Positions 24,832 through 31,346 of a DNA stretch of 55,906 bases are shown here, one piece after another. Position numbers and translations under genes: made by a program. The notes beneath the pieces are model-generated. The model was given only the letters and a program-made list of their open reading frames with translations, ran no database searches and was not told where the DNA came from. The stretch's first letter is position 1; every line of letters starts with the position of its first letter. This DNA is from Corynebacterium pacaense (GTDB lineage: Bacteria; Actinomycetota; Actinomycetes; Mycobacteriales; Mycobacteriaceae), in the NCBI RefSeq assembly GCF_900169525.1, contig NZ_LT821239.1, positions 595,122 to 651,027 on the forward strand, in the 5' to 3' direction.

Positions 24832-24863
24832 GCGGACTGTGCACCGGTGGCTGACCTCGGGAT

Positions 24864-24892
24864 TTGTTCGGAAATTGCGGCCGGTGTAGAGT
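24864..24892 (+). promoter_or_regulatory. Putative promoter of tRNA-Arg copy 2
   Basis: TTGTTC (24864-24869) and TAGAGT (24887-24892) with a 17-bp spacer lie 43 bp before the tRNA, so the second copy appears to have its own promoter. Confidence 0.55.
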
Positions 24893-24935
24893 AAATAGAC
24901 GTTGCATCAAGGCGCACAGCGCATTCATGCAGGTT

Positions 24936-25011
24936 GCGCCCGTAGCTCAACGGATAGAGCATCTGACTACGGATCAGAAGGTTGGGGGTTCGAATCCCTC
25001 CGGGCGCACCA
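24936..25011 (+). tRNA. tRNA-Arg (anticodon ACG), copy 2
   Basis: Identical over its 76 nt, including the CCA end, to the copy at 22384. Similarity continues downstream through the terminator hairpin but not upstream beyond one base, so the duplicated unit is tRNA plus terminator. Confidence 0.97.
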
Positions 25012-25018
25012 CTTAAAG

Positions 25019-25052
25019 CCCCAGGTAGATCATATGATCTACCTGGGGTTTT
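25019..25052 (+). terminator. Terminator after tRNA-Arg copy 2
   Basis: The same arms as after copy 1, CCCCAGGTAGATC and GATCTACCTGGGG, here with an ATAT loop that makes the centre fully palindromic, followed by TTTTC. Confidence 0.87.
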
Positions 25053-25147
25053 CGCGATTTTCGATCCACCTCGCCCAAATGGCGGAGGCCGCATATTCCC
25101 CCACGGAGCCGATGTGTGGGGGCGGCGGCGTCGATAGCATCCACTGC

Positions 25148-25825
25148 ATGACGATTGCACTATCGGCACGGGATGTGTCTGTGGCTTATGGAGGAAAACG
25201 GGTCCTGCACGGGATGAGTATGAGGGCGGTGACTGGCCGTATCACCGTCCTGCTGGGGCCCAACGGAGCGGGGAAGTCGACGGCACTGCGGGCGATTCTC
25301 GGTCTCGTCCCCTCCACGGGAGAGCACAGCATCGGTGTGCCCTGCGGAACATTGCTTGACGACGGCGGCCTCCACCCCGGCCTCACCGCACGTCAGCAGC
25401 TGCACGCCGCGGCGTTGGCGGCGGGGCGTGTGGACGAGGAACGGATGGGGGACCTGCTGGACACCGTCGGAATGTCCGCGGAGTCCGATCGCAGGATCGG
25501 CGGGTACTCGCTGGGCATGCGCAGACGAGTCGCACTGGCGCTCGCATTGCTCACGGACCCGGGGCTGCTGATCCTTGATGAGCCAGCCAATGGTCTTGAT
25601 CCGGGGGGAATCCGCTGGCTGGGTAAGTTTCTGCGTCAGTTCGTCGGTGGGGACAGGGCGGTGGTCATCGCCACCCACCATCTTCGGGAGGCGGCGGCCA
25701 TCGCGGATGATGTGGTGATCATCGATCACGGCAGAACGCTGTTTTCCGGTCCACTCGACGATCTGGCGGGGGATTCCGATCTGGAGACCGCCTACTTCGC
25801 GCTCACGGATGGAGCGAAGTCATGA
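25148..25825 (+). CDS. ABC transporter ATPase, probable drug or peptide exporter
   Basis: The 225-residue ATPase has Walker A LLGPNGAGKST, a Q-loop region with little else, signature YSLGMRRRVALALAL (a variant of LSGGQ), Walker B LLILDEPANGLD and the switch His in VIATHHLREAA. This pattern is typical of ABC-2 type exporters related to bacitracin or lantibiotic self-protection. ATG at 25148 lacks a Shine-Dalgarno; TAGCAT about 10 nt upstream suggests a leaderless transcript. The frame extends upstream across the tRNA-Arg and is rejected there. It forms an operon with the permease and two-component genes that follow. Confidence 0.9.
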   Translation: MTIALSARDVSVAYGGKRVLHGMSMRAVTGRITVLLGPNGAGKSTALRAILGLVPSTGEHSIGVPCGTLLDDGGLHPGLTARQQLHAAALAAGRVDEERMGDLLDTVGMSAESDRRIGGYSLGMRRRVALALALLTDPGLLILDEPANGLDPGGIRWLGKFLRQFVGGDRAVVIATHHLREAAAIADDVVIIDHGRTLFSGPLDDLAGDSDLETAYFALTDGAKS

Positions 25826-26658
25826 GCGGCACGGGAGCCACGGCCTCGGAGTTGTACACGGCGACCCGGGTGAGGAGTCTGCAGGTGACCATTGCGTTGG
25901 TCGTGCTGGCCGCGGTGTTCGGGTCGGCGATGGTGTGGGCCCTCCCCTCGTTGATGACGCAGGTCGGTGCACAGGATGCGGAGGCCGCCGCTGGAATGGG
26001 TGTTGATCTGGGTGCCTATTCCCCGGAGAATCCGGGTTTTCAGCTCATGGCTCTGGATGTGAGCGGTTCATTCCAATCGGGAATGCCCATGATCATTCTC
26101 GTCGTCATCGCGCTGGCGGTGTTGATCCCGGGGATGTCGTTCCGGTACGGCGCGGTCACCTGGAAGGTGCTGCTGGTCGGTGGCCGACTGAGGTGGGCCG
26201 TCGGCACGCTGGGGGCGGTGGCGTGTCTGACCGCGGCGGTGGGAGTTGTGTCCGCGATCGCCGTGGCGGCGGTGGGCTACGGTGCTGCGGCGGTGCAGGG
26301 TACCAACATCAGCGTCAGTGTGTGGGAGCTTCTCGGGATGTGGCTCCGGGGGATCGGGACCCTTGTTCTGATCGCCGTCATGTCCTCGGCGGTGGTGATC
26401 GCGCTTCGTTCACTGGGGCGGGCTCTGGCGGTGATCGCCGGAGTCGCCGTGCTGGGCATCCTCCTGAATACCGTCGGTACCTTCGCCGGCTGGGAGGGCG
26501 GGTACTTCTCGTGGCTGCCGCTGAACGCTGCGGCATCCGCTGTCGGTGTGTCCCCGCAGGCTCCACTTTCGATCGCGGCGGGGTGGGGGGTCCTGACTCT
26601 GTGGACGGTGTTGGCCGTCGCATGGGGTCTGATCCGCGTCAGACGATACACTCTGTAG
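25822..26658 (+). CDS. ABC-2 type membrane permease of the exporter
   Basis: This 278-residue protein has about six hydrophobic segments: VTIALVVLAAVFGSAMVWAL, MIILVVIALAVLIPGMSFRY, LGAVACLTAAVGVVSAIAVA, LRGIGTLVLIAVMSSAVVIA, ALAVIAGVAVLGILLNTVGT and GWGVLTLWTVLAVAWGLIRV. A large non-membrane loop lies between the first two. No conserved motif identifies the cargo. Its ATG overlaps the ATPase stop (ATGA), and the sensor kinase follows 3 nt after its own stop. Confidence 0.85.
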   Translation: MSGTGATASELYTATRVRSLQVTIALVVLAAVFGSAMVWALPSLMTQVGAQDAEAAAGMGVDLGAYSPENPGFQLMALDVSGSFQSGMPMIILVVIALAVLIPGMSFRYGAVTWKVLLVGGRLRWAVGTLGAVACLTAAVGVVSAIAVAAVGYGAAAVQGTNISVSVWELLGMWLRGIGTLVLIAVMSSAVVIALRSLGRALAVIAGVAVLGILLNTVGTFAGWEGGYFSWLPLNAAASAVGVSPQAPLSIAAGWGVLTLWTVLAVAWGLIRVRRYTL

Positions 26659-26661
26659 ATC

Positions 26662-27810
26662 ATGCGCATGTCTGCCCTGGTGGAAGGACCGTGGTTCGCC
26701 TCGTGTGTACTCCTGGTGTTGTGGCTGCTCAGTGTCGGAACCGTGTATTTTTTCGGTGATGGACTCGTTCCCGGCATGGGGATGTGGACACTGGTGGCGG
26801 CCACGACCGTCGTGATTATTCACGCCGGGGTGTTCATGTTCCGCGGGTCGTATCCCTACGCCGTGTTCACCGCCGGCGTGGTGGCGGCGGCACTGATGCG
26901 GTTACTTCCGCTGATGCAGGAGCCCCAGGCGGAGCCCGTCAACTACGGTGCCATGATCTTTGCGTCATATGCTCTGCTCCGGCACGCGGCGCCGCGTCTA
27001 TACGCGTGGTCGGTGCTGCTGCTCGGCACTGTGGTGCTGTCGGTCGTCTATGGAGTCGTCGCCGTGTACTCCGGGACAACAATTGTCGGTGGCCTCACCG
27101 TGAGCCCTACCCTCCTCATTGTTCTCAGTGTCGTGTCCGCGTGGATGGACCCCCTGGTTGGAGCGCTGATTGCGGTGATTGTGAGTAGCTCGCGCGCATT
27201 GACGGCGCAGCACCGCAGAGCGGATGTGGAGGCCGAACGCACGCGAATTGCCAGGGAATTGCACGACACCACCGCACACCACCTCACCGCGATCGCCATT
27301 CAGGCGACCGCGGCCCGCGCAGTGTTCGATCGTGATCCTGAGGCGGCCCGCGCCAGCCTGGAGCGGATTTCCACCAGTGCCTCTGAGGCGCTCTCTGAGA
27401 TTCGTCTCACGCTTGGGCAGTTGCGCGGGGAGGAGCCGGCTCCGATGCGTCCGCAACCACAGCTCGGTGACCTCCCGATCCTCCTTGACCAGTGCCGTGA
27501 TCTGGGGATGTCCATTTCCGTCAGCGGTGGAGGATTGGATCCGGAACTCACCCGTGCGGAACAGATCTGTGCCCATCAGGTTCTCCGTGAGGCTTTGACC
27601 AATGCCCGCAGACACGCCCCCGGCGCGCAAGTGGAGGTGAACCTCCATGCACGTGGCCTTCAGGTGCTCACGATCGGACGCTTTTCACCGGCGGCGGAGG
27701 GTAGAGGCACCTTGGGAATGACGGAACGGGCGGAGTCGGTGGGGGCCACGATTGAACAGGGCCCGGTTCCAGGGGGCTGGGTTGTCAGACTGAAGTGGAG
27801 GATTCCGTGA
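26662..27810 (+). CDS. Sensor histidine kinase, HisKA_3 / NarL-partner type
   Basis: The 382-residue kinase has about six hydrophobic segments in the first 170 residues and no large extracellular domain, as in DesK/LiaS-like intramembrane sensors. The dimerisation and phosphoacceptor region is TRIARELHDTTAHHLTAIAI with His at about residue 201. The ATPase part shows an N-box-like REALTNARRHAPGAQVEVNL and a GRGTLGMTERAESVGA segment. A clear DxGxG G1 motif is missing between them (TIGRFSPAAEGRG), so the ATP site is divergent. It overlaps the response regulator (GTGA) and follows the ABC exporter, suggesting it senses envelope or antibiotic stress and controls that exporter. Confidence 0.9.
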   Translation: MRMSALVEGPWFASCVLLVLWLLSVGTVYFFGDGLVPGMGMWTLVAATTVVIIHAGVFMFRGSYPYAVFTAGVVAAALMRLLPLMQEPQAEPVNYGAMIFASYALLRHAAPRLYAWSVLLLGTVVLSVVYGVVAVYSGTTIVGGLTVSPTLLIVLSVVSAWMDPLVGALIAVIVSSSRALTAQHRRADVEAERTRIARELHDTTAHHLTAIAIQATAARAVFDRDPEAARASLERISTSASEALSEIRLTLGQLRGEEPAPMRPQPQLGDLPILLDQCRDLGMSISVSGGGLDPELTRAEQICAHQVLREALTNARRHAPGAQVEVNLHARGLQVLTIGRFSPAAEGRGTLGMTERAESVGATIEQGPVPGGWVVRLKWRIP

Positions 27811-28460
27811 TCCGGGTCGTGGTCGTCGATGATGAGGCGCTGGTGCGCGTGGGTTTGACGACGATCCTCCAGTCCGTCGATGACATCGAGGTGGTGGGTG
27901 AGGCCGCATCGGCGCAGGCCGCGGTCATGCAGGTAAGGTCACTGGAGCCCGATGTCGTGTGCATGGACATCCGCATGCCGGGCGGCAGCGGGCTCGAGGC
28001 GACCGCCGCCATCCGCGAACTCAGATCCCGCCCTGAGGTTGTGGTGATCACCACGTTCGATCTGGACGAATACGTCTTCGGCGCCCTGGAGGCGGGCGCC
28101 TGCGGAGTGCTGCTCAAGGATTCCCCGGCGGAGGTACTCGTGGAGGGAGTGCGTCGCGCAGCGCGCGGGGAGGGGCTTGTCGACGCCTCCCTCACCCGCC
28201 GCGTCATCGCCGAGTTCGCCCGTCGCCGCAGTCCCAACAGACCCGGCCGTATCTCTGCGGCGGCCATCACGCCGAGGGAGTTGGATTGTCTCCGGAAATT
28301 GTGTGAGGGCCTGACCAACGTTGAGATCGCCCGGACGCTGTGGCTGGAACCCTCCACGGTGAAGACCCACCTGTCTTCGTTGATGGCGAAGACGGGAACA
28401 CTCAGCCGTGTGCAGCTGGTGATCTGGGCATTCCGCGCCGGGGTCGTCGCTGTGGAGTGA
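27807..28460 (+). CDS. NarL/LuxR-family response regulator
   Basis: The 217-residue regulator has a receiver domain: acidic pocket VVVVDDEALV, phosphoacceptor Asp at about residue 54 in VVCMDIRMPGGSG, VITTFDLDEYVF and the conserved Lys in GVLLKDSPAEV. A GerE/LuxR helix-turn-helix follows (ITPRELDCLRKLCEGLTNVE, then STVKTHLSSLMAKTG). The GTG at 27807 overlaps the kinase stop and has GGAGGA upstream; an in-frame GTG at 27795 is less likely. It presumably activates the upstream ABC exporter when phosphorylated by the adjacent kinase. Confidence 0.94.
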   Translation: MIRVVVVDDEALVRVGLTTILQSVDDIEVVGEAASAQAAVMQVRSLEPDVVCMDIRMPGGSGLEATAAIRELRSRPEVVVITTFDLDEYVFGALEAGACGVLLKDSPAEVLVEGVRRAARGEGLVDASLTRRVIAEFARRRSPNRPGRISAAAITPRELDCLRKLCEGLTNVEIARTLWLEPSTVKTHLSSLMAKTGTLSRVQLVIWAFRAGVVAVE

Positions 28461-28534
28461 CCATGGGCATAGGGGGAGTCACCGCTCCTCACGGCGCAGG
28501 GTTGGCTGCGAATACCCAGGCGTCGGGCGTCGGG

Positions 28535-29557
28535 TCAGAACACCTCGATGCGGGCGCCGAGGGTCTCCGCGTCCACGAGCTGTTTCTCCCAGTTGGGGGT
28601 GCCCGGGTGCAGTCGCAGAACCGGCCGGGAGGAGGTGATGGTCGGACTGACCGATTCCTTGGAGCGGCGCTGGCCGGAGCGGGCCTCGTAGCGCAGGCGG
28701 GAACGGTAGCCGTTGTCGGCAAGCTGCTCGATGTTGGGATCCGGTGAATCCAGGTGTGCCCTGGTGTCGTTGAGAATGCTCAGTGCCTCGTCCAGTGCCC
28801 CGACAAGAGCTGAGGCGTTGCCCTCGCACATGGCCCTGACCAGGGCGGGATCGGTTCCGGCGACCCTGGTTGCGTCGCGGAAGCTGCCCGCGGCGAGGGA
28901 GAGGGTCAGCGCGCCCCCGTGGTCGGCGACAATCGCCAGGGTTTCGGCGAGCACATGGGTCAGGTGTGAGATCCGTGCCGCGGCGGCGTCATGCGGGCCG
29001 ACGCGTGCCGGCACGACCTCGGCGCCGACCAGGGATCCGATCTGCGTGACATCCTTCCAGATGCCGATCCACCGCGCGGTGACCTTCTCCGCGTCGAAGA
29101 GGTGGTCGAAGGTGACCACCCAGACCGCATTCTGGAACAGGCCGGTCTGGGAGGCCTTCCAGCCGGATTCGGCGGTTCCGGCCATCGGGTGGCTTCCCAC
29201 GTAGCGTTCCTGCATGCCGCGTTCCCTCACGGCGTCGTAGACGGCGGTCTTGACACTGACAACGTCGGTGAAACCGCAGGTCGGTGCGTACTCGTTGATG
29301 GCGTCGAGAAGCTCCTTCACGGCGGTCATCGGGACCGCGAGCACTATGAGTGCGTCCTCGGTCTCGGCGCGCTCGAGGGTGGTGATCAGGTCGGGTGAGA
29401 CGTCGAAGCCCTCCGCGGAGGCTGAGCGGGCTCCGGAGCGTGAACGGTTGTATCCGAAGACGGGGTGGCCGGCGGCGTGGAGATCGCGGAGCAGCGAACC
29501 TCCGATCAGTCCGAGGCCGAGGATGCAGACCGGGCGGGAGATGTCTTTGGTAGTCAC
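28535..29557 (-). CDS. tyrA: Prephenate dehydrogenase TyrA
   Basis: This 340-residue enzyme oxidatively decarboxylates prephenate to 4-hydroxyphenylpyruvate for tyrosine synthesis. The NAD(P) motif CILGLGLIGGSLLRDL is followed by FGYNRSRSGARSA, the GSHPMAGTAESGW active-site segment, and a helical C-terminal dimerisation region (RISHLTHVLAETLAIVADH). Pat (21124) could transaminate its product. The start is uncertain. GTG at 29557 sits 7 nt after a possible -10 (TAACAC) and may be leaderless; an ATG at 29575 would add six residues. The open frame further upstream is in the divergent gene and is rejected. Confidence 0.94.
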   Translation of the reverse strand: MTTKDISRPVCILGLGLIGGSLLRDLHAAGHPVFGYNRSRSGARSASAEGFDVSPDLITTLERAETEDALIVLAVPMTAVKELLDAINEYAPTCGFTDVVSVKTAVYDAVRERGMQERYVGSHPMAGTAESGWKASQTGLFQNAVWVVTFDHLFDAEKVTARWIGIWKDVTQIGSLVGAEVVPARVGPHDAAAARISHLTHVLAETLAIVADHGGALTLSLAAGSFRDATRVAGTDPALVRAMCEGNASALVGALDEALSILNDTRAHLDSPDPNIEQLADNGYRSRLRYEARSGQRRSKESVSPTITSSRPVLRLHPGTPNWEKQLVDAETLGARIEVF

Positions 29558-29595
29558 CTGACAAGTGTTACACATACCTACTACGGTTAGCTCTA
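29551..29595. promoter_or_regulatory. Overlapping divergent promoters of tyrA and the tadA operon
   Basis: Only 37 bp lie between GTG 29557 (minus) and ATG 29595 (plus). Plus strand: CTGACA, 18 bp, TACGGT (29582-29587), then 7 nt to the ATG. Minus strand: TAACAC then 7 nt to the GTG. Neither start has a Shine-Dalgarno, so both transcripts look leaderless and the two promoters would interfere. Confidence 0.5.
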
Positions 29596-30113
29596 TGAAG
29601 GGCAATGAAACAGCGCAGACCATTAACTCCGAGGACGGTCTGAGCTTTGCGGTCACCGTCACCCGTACGGACAACAGGTGGCTGGTGGCGGAGTTCGATG
29701 ATGATTTCACCACCCTGGACACCTCGGTGCGGGCCGTGCGCGGACTCCGGAGCGAGGGGCCGGCGTTCGCACTGCTGTGCGTGGAGGATGAGTACTTCGT
29801 GATCGTTCGACCCACCCCCGCCAATGTCCATGTCTTCCTCTCCGATGCGACGATGGCCGTCGATGATGATTTCGCGGCGTCGGCCATGGATGAAATGGAC
29901 GCCGATATCCCCGATCTTGACCCCGAAGAGCTCGATGACGTCGATCCCTGGGCCGAGGGTGACTTTGATCTCCTCGCCGACCTCGGCCTGAGCGGGCAGG
30001 TGCTGTCGGTGATCGCCGACGATCAGGAGCTGGCACCGTCCGAGCAGCTGTTGCGTGTCGCCGAGGAACTCGGTTTCGATGAGGAGCTGGCACGCCGCGT
30101 CGGACTTGACTGA
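29595..30113 (+). CDS. tRNA adenosine deaminase-associated protein
   Basis: The 172-residue acidic protein matches the actinobacterial family found just upstream of tadA. Recognisable parts are LSFAVTVTRTDNRWLVAEFD, SVRAVRGLRSEGPAFALLCV and an acidic linker rich in Asp/Glu (about 100-132, including DIPDLDPEELDDVDPWAEGD), then a helical C-terminus ending ARRVGLD. Its molecular role is unknown. The ATG at 29595 is preferred to an earlier in-frame start that lies in the tyrA promoter. Its stop overlaps the tadA start (TGATG), which argues for coupled synthesis with the deaminase. Confidence 0.87.
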   Translation: MKGNETAQTINSEDGLSFAVTVTRTDNRWLVAEFDDDFTTLDTSVRAVRGLRSEGPAFALLCVEDEYFVIVRPTPANVHVFLSDATMAVDDDFAASAMDEMDADIPDLDPEELDDVDPWAEGDFDLLADLGLSGQVLSVIADDQELAPSEQLLRVAEELGFDEELARRVGLD

Positions 30114-30598
30114 TGGGGGTGCTGCCGATCCCGGCCCGCGAACGGGTCGACCGGGAGCGCATGGAGCACGCCCTGGCGGTGGCCGGGACCACCCCGCTTG
30201 TCGACGTCCCGGTAGGAGCCGTCGTGTACTCCCCGCAGGGTCTGGTGCTGGCCACCGCCACCAACCGCCGCGAAAGTGACGGGGATCCGACCGCGCACGC
30301 CGAGGTGGTTGCGTTGCGACGCGCCGCCCGCCGCTTCAATGACGGTTGGCGGCTGACCGGTTGCACCGTCGTGGTCACCCTCGAACCCTGCAGCATGTGC
30401 GCGGGCGCCCTGGTGGGTGCGCGCGTCGGCCGCCTCGTCTTCGGTGCCTTCGAACCGCGCACCGGGGCGTGCGGTTCCGTCTTCGACGTGGTTCGTGATC
30501 CCGGGGTCCTGCACCGCATGGAGGTCAGCGGCGGGGTGCTTGAGCGTGAGTGCGCGGCGCTTATGGAAGATTTCTTCGCCGACCGGAGAGAAGGGTAG
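30113..30598 (+). CDS. tadA: tRNA-specific adenosine deaminase TadA
   Basis: TadA converts A34 to inosine in tRNA-Arg(ACG), the two copies of which are in this window. The 161-residue protein has the cytidine-deaminase fold with the zinc motifs PTAHAEVVAL (His and the catalytic Glu) and LEPCSMCAGALV (two Cys). VGARVGRLVFGAFEPRTGAC is also typical. ATG at 30113 shares its A with the upstream stop. This enzyme is normally essential for decoding CGN codons. Confidence 0.95.
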   Translation: MGVLPIPARERVDRERMEHALAVAGTTPLVDVPVGAVVYSPQGLVLATATNRRESDGDPTAHAEVVALRRAARRFNDGWRLTGCTVVVTLEPCSMCAGALVGARVGRLVFGAFEPRTGACGSVFDVVRDPGVLHRMEVSGGVLERECAALMEDFFADRREG

Positions 30599-30713
30599 CA
30601 AATGTACTTCAGATCAATATTCGGCCAAGTTTTTCTTCCCTCTGGGCATCATGTGCAATAAGTGCCTACAGTGGGAACCAACCGACAGTTAAATACTTTA
30701 AGGAGTACATATC

Positions 30714-30956
30714 ATGGCAGATTTTTCCGACAAGGTATCCAACAAGGCTGAGGATCTCGGCGGAAAGGCGAAGGAGGGCATCGGCGAGGCCACCGGAAAC
30801 GACTCGCTTGCCGACGAGGGTCGCGCAGATCAGGTCAAGTCCGAGATCAAGGAAGCCGTCCATGAGGCCGGCGACAAGGTCAAGGAGGTCGCCGACAAGG
30901 TGCTCGGCGCCTTCAAGAAGGACGATGACAAGCCGCACACCGGTGATGTCAACTAG
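30714..30956 (+). CDS. CsbD-family stress protein
   Basis: The small 80-residue, highly charged protein has the CsbD pattern: KVSNKAEDLGGKAKEGIGEA followed by ADQVKSEIKEAVHEAGDKVK. Such proteins are induced by general stress in many bacteria; their function is unresolved. A strong AAGGAG precedes the ATG. The 115-bp upstream region is AT-rich compared with its surroundings, with TTAAATAC as a possible -10, about 20 bp before the start. A strong terminator follows. Confidence 0.92.
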   Translation: MADFSDKVSNKAEDLGGKAKEGIGEATGNDSLADEGRADQVKSEIKEAVHEAGDKVKEVADKVLGAFKKDDDKPHTGDVN

Positions 30957-30970
30957 ATAGCGACAGGCTT

Positions 30971-31008
30971 GGGCCCCGGCCCCCGGTTCTCCCGGGGCCG
31001 GGGCCCGG
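30971..31008. terminator. Strong GC-rich hairpin between csbD and the feo operon
   Basis: GGGCCCCGGCCCC (30971-30983) and GGGGCCGGGGCCC (30994-31006) are perfect 13-bp arms with a 10-nt loop, followed by GGCTTTATT. It sits between convergent genes and can act in both directions. Confidence 0.8.
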
Positions 31009-31010
31009 CT

Positions 31011-31346
31011 TTATTCCCGGGGGCGGGTGGGGCCGAGAACGAGTGCCACGGGTCCCCTGGCCGTACCGCCACAGGAACTGCCCTGTGCGGTGGCGAAGCC
31101 GCAGGAGGAGCATCCTCCCCCGGGGCAGCTGGATCCCAGCTGCTCGCGGTGGAGCTGACCGGCGCGCTCGAGGTGGGTCAGCACTGCGTCGACGGTTTCG
31201 CGCTGGAGCCCCGTCCTGGCAGCGATGTCTCCTCTCGAGACCGCCCCGGCCAGTAGTGCCGCCCGGACATCAGCGACAGGTGTCCTCGTGCTGGGGCCGG
31301 GCGGGCTGCTGCGGCGCGACTTCACAATTCCGGGCAGGCCGATCAT
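31011..31346 (-). CDS. feoC: FeoC-like winged-helix protein with cysteine cluster
   Basis: This 111-residue protein is encoded after feoB and overlaps it by 4 bp (ATGA). A winged-helix region (about 25-68, DVRAALLAGAVSRGDIAART and VLTHLERAGQLHREQLG) is followed by a Cys-rich wing SSCPGGGCSSCGFATAQGSS and one more Cys. FeoC proteins bind an Fe-S cluster at such a wing and tune FeoB stability or activity; the actinobacterial versions are divergent, so the name rests on architecture and position. A longer open frame upstream lies inside feoB and is rejected. Confidence 0.78.
   Translation of the reverse strand: MIGLPGIVKSRRSSPPGPSTRTPVADVRAALLAGAVSRGDIAARTGLQRETVDAVLTHLERAGQLHREQLGSSCPGGGCSSCGFATAQGSSCGGTARGPVALVLGPTRPRE

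Noticed and set aside
24902..25825. ABC ATPase starting at 24902
   Set aside because: That start lies within and before the tRNA-Arg; the ATG at 25148 begins the ATPase domain.
30600..30713. SigH-type stress promoter upstream of csbD (GGGAAC)
   Set aside because: The spacing to a possible -10 GTT is far too short.
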